A stretch of DNA of 40,124 nt from contig NZ_NXLX01000015.1 of the NCBI RefSeq assembly GCF_003364335.1, forward strand, positions 1-40,124. Reading direction: 5' to 3'. The notes under the pieces were generated by a model, which made no database searches, was not told where the DNA came from, and saw only the letters and a list, made by a program, of their open reading frames with translations. The DNA is from Helicobacter anseris. Lineage in GTDB: Bacteria; Campylobacterota; Campylobacteria; Campylobacterales; Helicobacteraceae. Shown in pieces: positions 34,299-40,124 of the stretch (position 1 is its first letter; each line of letters opens with the position of its first letter). A program made the translations under genes and the position numbers.

Positions 34299-35411
34299 TT
34301 ATGATTCTGTAAAGATTTTTTGAAAAATAAAAATAGTTTCTAGATGGTGCGTGTGAGGAAATTGATCAAAGATAGCACTTTGAATGATTTTGTGCGTTTT
34401 ACCTAAAAAAATAGAATCTTCTTTGAGTGTTTGAGGATTGCAAGAAATATAAATGATATATGGAAACTTTGCAATAAATTCTAAAACCTCTTTATTGGCT
34501 ATTCCACTTCTTGGAGGATCTACTAGAATATGTGAAAAATTAAAAGTCTTAAGATCAATTTCTTTTAAACGAAAAAAATCTCGTTTAAAATTTAGGGCCT
34601 CTATGGTTTCTTCCCCACTAAGTCTTGCTGAATAAATATTTGCAATATGGTTATTTTTTGCATTTTCCTTAAGGATGGGTATGGCAGATTTTACAACTTC
34701 TGTGGCAAAAACTTTATGAAAATATTTTGCTAGGGCTATTGTAAAATTCCCACTACCACAATACATTTCTAATAGATCTTGTTTTTGATGTGTTGCAATG
34801 GCTTGTGATACAAAATTTATCATTTTTGCATTGATGTAGGGATTGGGTTGAGAAAAATTGCCTTCTTTATAAATATACTTTAATGTTGTGTTATCAAGTG
34901 GTATTTCAGTATTGATAAAATTTGAACCAATAACAATTTCTTGATTCTTGCTTCTTCCTATAATAGATATTTTAAGCATTTTTGCAAGTTTTGTTGCTTC
35001 TTGTTCCCATAAAGAATCTAGGGTTTTATGATAAATTAGAGTTAAGATAGCTTTATTGTTAATATTGCCCAAAAGATTGATGGCATAGAGTTTGTGATTT
35101 AAAATATCCTCTTGGAGGAGATTTGGAAGTTTTTTGATGATTTCTTGAAGTATTGGCAATAAATTTGGGCAATTATCAATGGGAATGCGTTCATTTTTGC
35201 CAAAAGTATTCATTGACAAAAAGATTTTTTCCCCATCTCTATGGATTCTAAATTCAGCTCTTGCTCTAAACCCTCTTTCTTTTGATTCAAAAATAGCATC
35301 AGGAGAAAAACCAAAAAGTTTTTTAAAAGTAGTAACTTTTTTTTGTAAAGCTATGGGATAATCATCTTGAATCTGACAACCACCACAAATTTCAAAGTGA
35401 GGACAAATCAC
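34299..35411 (-). CDS. trmA: tRNA (uracil-5-)-methyltransferase TrmA-like, with Fe-S-type cysteines
   Basis: This 370-residue RNA m5U methyltransferase has the SAM loop LLEMYCGSGNFTIAL, HILVDPPRSGI and the nucleophile cysteine in YISCNPQTL. The C-terminus FDQFPHTHHLETI is of TrmA type, pointing to U54 of tRNA. Unlike E. coli TrmA, it begins CPHFEICGGCQ (C3, C9, C12, plus C81), the [4Fe-4S] pattern of RlmC/RlmD. TRAM is absent. So rRNA or dual specificity is possible. The GTG start overlaps the speA stop by four bases. Confidence 0.85.
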   Translation of the reverse strand: MICPHFEICGGCQIQDDYPIALQKKVTTFKKLFGFSPDAIFESKERGFRARAEFRIHRDGEKIFLSMNTFGKNERIPIDNCPNLLPILQEIIKKLPNLLQEDILNHKLYAINLLGNINNKAILTLIYHKTLDSLWEQEATKLAKMLKISIIGRSKNQEIVIGSNFINTEIPLDNTTLKYIYKEGNFSQPNPYINAKMINFVSQAIATHQKQDLLEMYCGSGNFTIALAKYFHKVFATEVVKSAIPILKENAKNNHIANIYSARLSGEETIEALNFKRDFFRLKEIDLKTFNFSHILVDPPRSGIANKEVLEFIAKFPYIIYISCNPQTLKEDSIFLGKTHKIIQSAIFDQFPHTHHLETIFIFQKIFTES

Positions 35412-37252
35412 TCTTTTTCACCATTGATAATTGTGCGTAGGTAACCATTTTCACTAAGCATAATATAAAGCTGACCTAAAATTTCTTTTTTTCTATCTTC
35501 ATCTAGGAGCAAGGAATCTTCAATCTTTTGCTTCAAGATTCTCTCAATTTCTTTTGTATCATAGTCTAAATCATCAAGAACATCTAAGATGGTTTGTGCT
35601 TCAAGCAATCTGTCAATCTCATAGCCTTTTTCTTTGATAATCACGCTAAATTCTGTAGGGTGGGTAAAAAGATTGTGTCGCATTCCAAGAACTTCTTGAT
35701 AAGCCCCCACAAGGAAAAATGCTAAAAAATATTCTTCCTTTGTTACATCCACATCATGAAGATAAAGTGGTTTTGAAGAATCAAAGGCAATTTCACCATC
35801 ACTATCGCAAGTAATATCCCAAAGACTAGCTGATCTCGTAGGTTTTTTGTTTAGTCTATCTAGCGGCATTACGGGGAAATTTTGACCCAATCCCCAATAA
35901 TCAGGCAGGCTTTGGAAAAATGAGCAGTTAAGAAGATAGCGCTCTTGCACTTGTTCTTGAATGCGGATAATATCGTTATGATTTTTGTGTTTTAAAAGTT
36001 TGATTACTTTTTTGATAATAAGATGCACTAAAACTTCTGTATTGCTTCTATCTTGCAAATCAATATATCCTAAATCAAAAAGTGTAAGCAAAGATTCCAT
36101 ATGATCAAGGCTATCGTGTAAATATTCAATGGCATTTTTTTCACTGATTGTTTTGTATAAGTCAAACATCTCAGCAATAAGAGGAGGATTTTTTTCTTTG
36201 AGTTTGAGGGCTTTTTCGTCATATTCTTGAGAGAATAATTCTAAAACTGGAGCAATTAAAACCGCGTGATTTGCAGAAATAAATCTACCAGATTCTATAA
36301 AGATATCTGGTTCTTTTTCTTTTTTGTTTTTTGCAATTTCTTTGAGTGAAAAGACCACATCCCCACTAAATTCACTTAAAGTATAGTTGCGATTATTATT
36401 GCCTTCATGCTGAGTATATTCTACAGCAAGACCACCACCAATATTAACCGCTGTAAGATTCTTTGCCCCCATTTTTCTTAATTCTGCATAAATATTTCCC
36501 ACTTCTCTAATGGCTTTTTTCAAAGGAGAAATATCGCTAATTTGCGATCCAATATGAAAATGTATCATTGTAAATTTATGCAAAAGGTTGGATTTTTCAA
36601 GCAAGGAGATGGCTTCTAAAAGCTCTGTGCTTGTTAGCCCAAACTTGGAGTTAATGCCTCCACTTTTTGCCCATATACCCGTCCCTGTAGAGTGCAGACG
36701 GATTCTAAGTCCAATATTTGGGTGAGGCTCACCCATCTCTTTTGCTACTTGAATAATGGTTTCAAGTTCATTTAGCCCTTCTATTGTTAGAGTGATAGAG
36801 TGTCCGATATTTGCAGCGATAAAGCCAAGTTTAATCATCTCTTTGTCTTTAAAGCCATTGACAGTAATTGGAGCATTTTTGTTTGTATAGGCCATTGCAA
36901 TGATAAGTTCAGATTTACTCCCCGCTTCTAAGCCATAGCTTTTACCTACTGATGAATTCATCAATGGTAGCACGAAGTGTGGCATTTGATTGACTTTTAG
37001 GGGAAAAACAGCGTGAAAATTACCTTTATATTTATAAGTTTGCATAGAATGATGAAAAGAATCAAAAAGCTTATTGACTTGTTTTTCTATCAAATGAGGA
37101 AAACGCATCAATAAAGGCCCCTTAAAGCCTTTTTCTCTTACATCTTTTACAATATCAATTAGTGCAGGCTTTTTTCCATAATTTACCTTAATTACACCAT
37201 TTTCAATGATAAAATCATCATTTGACCAAAACTTTATTCCATAATCAACCAT
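35408..37252 (-). CDS. speA: Biosynthetic arginine decarboxylase
   Basis: SpeA converts arginine to agmatine, the first step towards putrescine. The 614-residue PLP enzyme has the Schiff-base lysine K86 in HAVFPLKVNQMPH, GLEAGSKSELI, FHIGSQISDI, VNIGGGLAVEY, FIESGRFISANHA and the late block TCDSDGEI that provides the substrate-binding cysteine/aspartate. It is slightly shorter than E. coli SpeA (658). It feeds the dehydrogenase and NspC in this window; the agmatine hydrolysing genes needed in between are elsewhere. trmA is read from the same transcript. Confidence 0.97.
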   Translation of the reverse strand: MVDYGIKFWSNDDFIIENGVIKVNYGKKPALIDIVKDVREKGFKGPLLMRFPHLIEKQVNKLFDSFHHSMQTYKYKGNFHAVFPLKVNQMPHFVLPLMNSSVGKSYGLEAGSKSELIIAMAYTNKNAPITVNGFKDKEMIKLGFIAANIGHSITLTIEGLNELETIIQVAKEMGEPHPNIGLRIRLHSTGTGIWAKSGGINSKFGLTSTELLEAISLLEKSNLLHKFTMIHFHIGSQISDISPLKKAIREVGNIYAELRKMGAKNLTAVNIGGGLAVEYTQHEGNNNRNYTLSEFSGDVVFSLKEIAKNKKEKEPDIFIESGRFISANHAVLIAPVLELFSQEYDEKALKLKEKNPPLIAEMFDLYKTISEKNAIEYLHDSLDHMESLLTLFDLGYIDLQDRSNTEVLVHLIIKKVIKLLKHKNHNDIIRIQEQVQERYLLNCSFFQSLPDYWGLGQNFPVMPLDRLNKKPTRSASLWDITCDSDGEIAFDSSKPLYLHDVDVTKEEYFLAFFLVGAYQEVLGMRHNLFTHPTEFSVIIKEKGYEIDRLLEAQTILDVLDDLDYDTKEIERILKQKIEDSLLLDEDRKKEILGQLYIMLSENGYLRTIINGEKE

Positions 37253-37283
37253 ATCACTCTCTTTGTTAAAAATAAAGACAAAA

Positions 37284-37289
37284 ATTATA
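37284..37289 (-). promoter_or_regulatory. -10 element of speA-trmA
   Basis: On the minus strand a perfect TATAAT (in TGTATAATTTTTG) lies 31 bases before the speA ATG, in the 73-bp gap after the helicase gene. Confidence 0.55.
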
Positions 37290-37325
37290 CATTTGATAGT
37301 TTAAAATCGTGCATTCTAACCTTTA

Positions 37326-39746
37326 TTAAAGTTTTCTTTCTTGTAGAAAATCTAAAATTTTAGTTTTTTCTTCACTTTCATTTGTCCTAAGTCTTAAAAT
37401 ATCAAGATTATATTTTTTTAGGATTTTTTCTTTAAGACAATCTCTTTTTGCTTGAATGCTATCTGTTTGATGGAAAGCAACCCCATCTACTTCTATAATC
37501 AATCTTGGTTTTTTATCAATATGATTAAAGATTAAAAAATCAACATGGGTATTTCGATGTAGAGCAAAGCTTTTTTCTTCAGTATCCAATAAGCTTGTAT
37601 CTCTCAAAATCATTTTAAGGGGAATGTGTGTAGCGATACCTAAGTGTGGAAAATCTTTTAAAATATCACTAAGAAGTGCATAAATGAGATTCTCGCTGTC
37701 ATAAAGCGATATCTTTTTGTATTTTTTTAAAAATTCTTGTCTTGCTTGATGATAGCATTGATACAAAAGATCAAAAATAGAATAAATTTTACTCTCTTTG
37801 ATATCAAAGTTATGGTATTGAATATATCTTACCAAATCCCCTATATTTCCTGTATTTAAGAAGCTTTCATCATCATTGATAATGATAATAAGTTGCTCAA
37901 TTGCGCGAGAAATTGCGACATTTAACCGATTTGCATTATCAATAAAATCTGAGTTATGATTCCCAACAGTTGATAGGATAATTACTTTGTTCTCTTGTCC
38001 TTGAAATTTATCAACAGTATCTATTTTTACATTTTTATCTTTGAAATATTCTTGCAGTGCTTTTACCTGGTTGCGATAGGGTGAAATGATTCCTAAAGAA
38101 CCATCATCGGTATTGAGATTATAGTTTGGAATAATATCTTTGACAATCATATCAATTTGTCTTTGATTGACTCTATCTCTTGCATGATTTCCTTTTGGAG
38201 CTTTAAATAACATAAGAGGTTTAGTGTTTGTTTCTTCAGTCATTATAACTAGCTGATTTTCATAAAATTTTTGATTACAAAAATTGATAATTTTTGGATG
38301 GCATCGATAATGCTCTTTTAGTAGTGTCATTGGTATTTGTGGAAATAATGCAATCATAGAGGATAAAAAGCTATGTTTTTCATATCGATAAAAATCTTTT
38401 ATTTTTAAATCATCAGAAATCTTTTTTATTTCTTCATACACATCACTAGATACAATGTTTGGGAGTTGCTTTAAATCCCCGACAATAACCGCTTTTTTAG
38501 CACAATTCAAAGCAAGAGATCCTGTGCATAAATCTACTTGAGATGCTTCATCTATGATAAGATAGTCATAACTAATTTCTTTGCTTAGTGAGCTAAAAAT
38601 AGAATGTGTCGTGCTTAAAACCAATGGGTAGTCTTGTAAAAAACTATTTGCTTGAGATTTTAAATCTTCTATTTTGTAATGTTTGCGTTGTTGGCTACTA
38701 TATTTTTGGTGTAATTTAGCATAAAAAATTTTCATAGATAAATCCGTGCTTTCTTGCATTTTAGATTTAAAGTCAAATTTTTTAAGTTTTTGCTCTAGGT
38801 TTTTTATTTCATTTGAGACTTCCATATATTTGAGAGCATAAAATCTGTTTTTAACTCTTGCTATCAATGTGTCAATTTTAATGCGAGGGTTTTTGATTAG
38901 CAGCTTATAAAACAGATTTTTTTCCTTATTCCAAAAGGTTAAAAAAGATAGGATGTAGAGAGTTTTTATTTTAAAATTACTTGATTTTTTATCATCAAAA
39001 AACTCAAAAAACAAAAGAAGTTTTAATAGTGTGTTTGAATGTTTGATTTGATTTAAAAGATTGATTTTTGTTTTTGCTTTATTTAAAGCACAGTAATCCT
39101 CAAAATGTTGTTTTTCTATCTTAATGGATGTGAGATTTTGTTTTAGAAGTGAGAGTTGATTTTGTTGCAAGAGTTTCTTATCTAAATCTTGATAGATCTT
39201 TTTTAGATTTCTGATGTGTTTTTCCCATTCTTTTTTGCTGCAATGCCAATCTTTTATATTTGGAATTTGTTTTTGATTCTCAATAAAAGCTGTTTTGTTA
39301 CTATAATTTCCTAGTTTTGCTACAAAAAAATCTAAAGAATATTTTTGAAGTTTTTCTTCAATATTTTGTATTGCAGAATTATTGTTAGAAACAGCAGCTA
39401 CATTACAATCTCTTAAAATAGCATTAGCAATAATATTTAAAATAGTTTGAGTTTTTCCTGTCCCTGGAGGTCCTTGTATGATACTTATGGGATTAGTGAT
39501 TGCATTATTAACAGCATATTTTTGACTTATATTGAATCCAAAAGGATAGATAATGGGTATTTCATCTATCTCATTTATTGGTTGAGGTAAAACCTGATTG
39601 CAGTAATTATCCAAAAGATTTCTTGGTGAGGAGATTTCAGAATAAAAATAAGAAAGAATATTTGTATTTTCTTTATCTATAGTAGTTTCTGTATTAAAAT
39701 TTCCTACAATATCAGCAATTTCTTTTAGGTATTCAAGAGTATCCAC
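37326..39746 (-). CDS. Superfamily 1 helicase fused to a C-terminal PD-(D/E)xK-like nuclease domain
   Basis: This 806-residue protein belongs to the UPF1-like SF1B helicases. A Q-motif (FNISQKYAV) precedes Walker A GPPGTGKT (92-99); Walker B is IIDEASQ (397-403), motif III GDLKQLP (423-429), motif V TVDKFQGQE (577-585), motif VI NRLNVAISRA (606-615). A charged helical insertion fills 170-340. Residues 730-806 (HVDFLIF, LIIEVDGVAFH, ILRLRTNE) match a Vsr/DUF2726-type nuclease core with D736, E752 and D754. Only about 90 residues precede Walker A, shorter than I expect for the family. GTG start with AAGGA; a -10-like TATTAT (39788-39793) abuts the 37-bp repeat. Confidence 0.88.
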   Translation of the reverse strand: MDTLEYLKEIADIVGNFNTETTIDKENTNILSYFYSEISSPRNLLDNYCNQVLPQPINEIDEIPIIYPFGFNISQKYAVNNAITNPISIIQGPPGTGKTQTILNIIANAILRDCNVAAVSNNNSAIQNIEEKLQKYSLDFFVAKLGNYSNKTAFIENQKQIPNIKDWHCSKKEWEKHIRNLKKIYQDLDKKLLQQNQLSLLKQNLTSIKIEKQHFEDYCALNKAKTKINLLNQIKHSNTLLKLLLFFEFFDDKKSSNFKIKTLYILSFLTFWNKEKNLFYKLLIKNPRIKIDTLIARVKNRFYALKYMEVSNEIKNLEQKLKKFDFKSKMQESTDLSMKIFYAKLHQKYSSQQRKHYKIEDLKSQANSFLQDYPLVLSTTHSIFSSLSKEISYDYLIIDEASQVDLCTGSLALNCAKKAVIVGDLKQLPNIVSSDVYEEIKKISDDLKIKDFYRYEKHSFLSSMIALFPQIPMTLLKEHYRCHPKIINFCNQKFYENQLVIMTEETNTKPLMLFKAPKGNHARDRVNQRQIDMIVKDIIPNYNLNTDDGSLGIISPYRNQVKALQEYFKDKNVKIDTVDKFQGQENKVIILSTVGNHNSDFIDNANRLNVAISRAIEQLIIIINDDESFLNTGNIGDLVRYIQYHNFDIKESKIYSIFDLLYQCYHQARQEFLKKYKKISLYDSENLIYALLSDILKDFPHLGIATHIPLKMILRDTSLLDTEEKSFALHRNTHVDFLIFNHIDKKPRLIIEVDGVAFHQTDSIQAKRDCLKEKILKKYNLDILRLRTNESEEKTKILDFLQERKL

Positions 39747-39793
39747 TAAAATTCCTTTTTGATTTAAAAATTCAAAATTGGAATTCTATAATA

Positions 39794-39830
39794 TTTCCCT
39801 CTCCAACCACCACTTAAACTAAGGAGTTTT
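39794..39830 (-). repeat. Right copy of the 37-bp perfect inverted repeat
   Basis: Exact reverse complement of 223-259. Here the plus strand reads CCCTCTCCAACCACCA inside it, with the layout of a tRNA 3' end but no tRNA body in front. It begins 48 bases upstream of the helicase gene's GTG, and identity to the left copy stops exactly at both borders. TTGTTTAAAACA at 39931-39942 also matches 204-215 in inverted orientation and in the same relative order. Confidence 0.85.
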
Positions 39831-39992
39831 GTTATAAAACTTTAAGATTTGATTTTAAGATTAAAGAGTTTTATTATTTCTCTTTTATCTTTAAAGCTTA
39901 AAGTATTGTTTTATTTCTTTTTGTTTTAGTTTGTTTAAAACAAAAAAATTATAAAGTGAAAAGTAAAAAATAAAATAAAAAATATAAAAATG

Positions 39993-40017
39993 TTTAAGTG
40001 GTGGCAGGAGAAGGAAA
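39993..40017 (+). repeat. Diverged third copy of the tRNA-3'-end-like repeat core
   Basis: This 25-bp segment matches 235-259 at 22 positions. On the minus strand it reads CCTTCTCCTGCCACCA, again T-stem, seven-base acceptor, discriminator A and CCA, but with acceptor bases of another tRNA. It is inverted relative to the 39794 copy, 162 bases away. Confidence 0.7.
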
Positions 40018-40067
40018 AATCTTTGTTTGTTTTCTTCTTCTGCTTAGTTTTAATTAAAAATACTTTT

Positions 40068-40093
40068 TAATACTTTTAATTAATACTTTTAAT
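40068..40093 (+). repeat. Two perfect tandem copies of a 13-bp AT-only-plus-C unit
   Basis: TAATACTTTTAAT occurs twice in direct succession, with a degraded third unit just upstream. No coding or promoter role is apparent. Confidence 0.7.
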
Positions 40094-40124
40094 TTCTTTT
40101 TTAATTATTATTCTTCATACTTCT

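Larger units (their letters stand above)
39831..40124. other. Gene-free, strongly AT-rich stretch with repeat copies
   Basis: From the helicase start to the window edge (378 bases) no credible open frame or RNA gene was found. The stretch consists of A- and T-runs, an inverted match to the left end (TTGTTTAAAACA), a diverged tRNA-end-like repeat, CTTCTTCTGC at 40034-40043 shared with 150-159, and a 13-bp tandem repeat. It looks like decayed intergenic or mobile-element-border DNA. Confidence 0.6.

Overview
The window is AT-rich, gene-dense DNA from an epsilonproteobacterium (Campylobacterota), most likely a non-pylori Helicobacter. The evidence is a low-GC codon bias, ThyX in place of ThyA, CheV, a DUF1104 secreted protein, a citrate synthase of the Campylobacterota type, the carboxyspermidine route to spermidine, and the gene order metG / Mur-ligase-like gene / cmoB / hotdog protein, which I recall from H. 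pylori (HP0417-HP0420). No rRNA, complete tRNA, CRISPR array, insertion sequence or prophage was seen.

Layout. 1-3000: the 3' end of a SPOR-domain gene, then a leftward run of a SUKH-fold gene, two very small genes and priA. 3000-5730: a divergent pair of small multidrug resistance (SMR) subunits and uvrB. 5730-9720: a 30-codon fragment, a DUF1104 secreted protein, thyX and polA (overlapping). 9720-11780: a class V aminotransferase diverging from an orphan radical SAM/SPASM gene. 11840-15850: cheV, nspC and selB, overlapping. 15896-21122: metG, a Mur-ligase-like gene without P-loop, cmoB, a hotdog protein and a YeiH-type transporter. 21165-22494: a CPDC thioredoxin followed by a glycosyltransferase with an 11-G tract at its 5' end. 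22489-26515: leftward pyrG, recJ and an RluA-type pseudouridine synthase. 26642-29193: an M48 protease, prmC and a convergent UPF0114 membrane protein. 29321-34258: gltA, carboxyspermidine dehydrogenase, murG and cyuA. 34299-37252: speA and trmA, leftward. 37326-39746: a helicase-nuclease fusion. 39747-40124: a gene-free AT-rich stretch with repeats.

How the genes work together. Most are housekeeping: DNA repair and replication (priA, uvrB, polA, recJ), nucleotide synthesis (thyX, pyrG), translation and RNA modification (metG, selB, cmoB, trmA, rluA-type, prmC) and cell wall (murG). SpeA, the carboxy(nor)spermidine dehydrogenase and NspC are three steps of one polyamine pathway, scattered over three loci. 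Many neighbours overlap by 1-13 bases, which suggests translational coupling.

The most notable signals are: (1) the glycosyltransferase, which is out of frame with its upstream ATG at 11 G and would be in frame at 10 or 13 G, a classic phase-variation switch; (2) a perfect 37-bp inverted repeat, one copy beside priA and one just upstream of the helicase-nuclease gene, bracketing almost the whole window, with a core that looks like a tRNA 3' end and a third diverged copy nearby; (3) the helicase-nuclease fusion next to that repeat. I found no clear-cut new multi-gene system.
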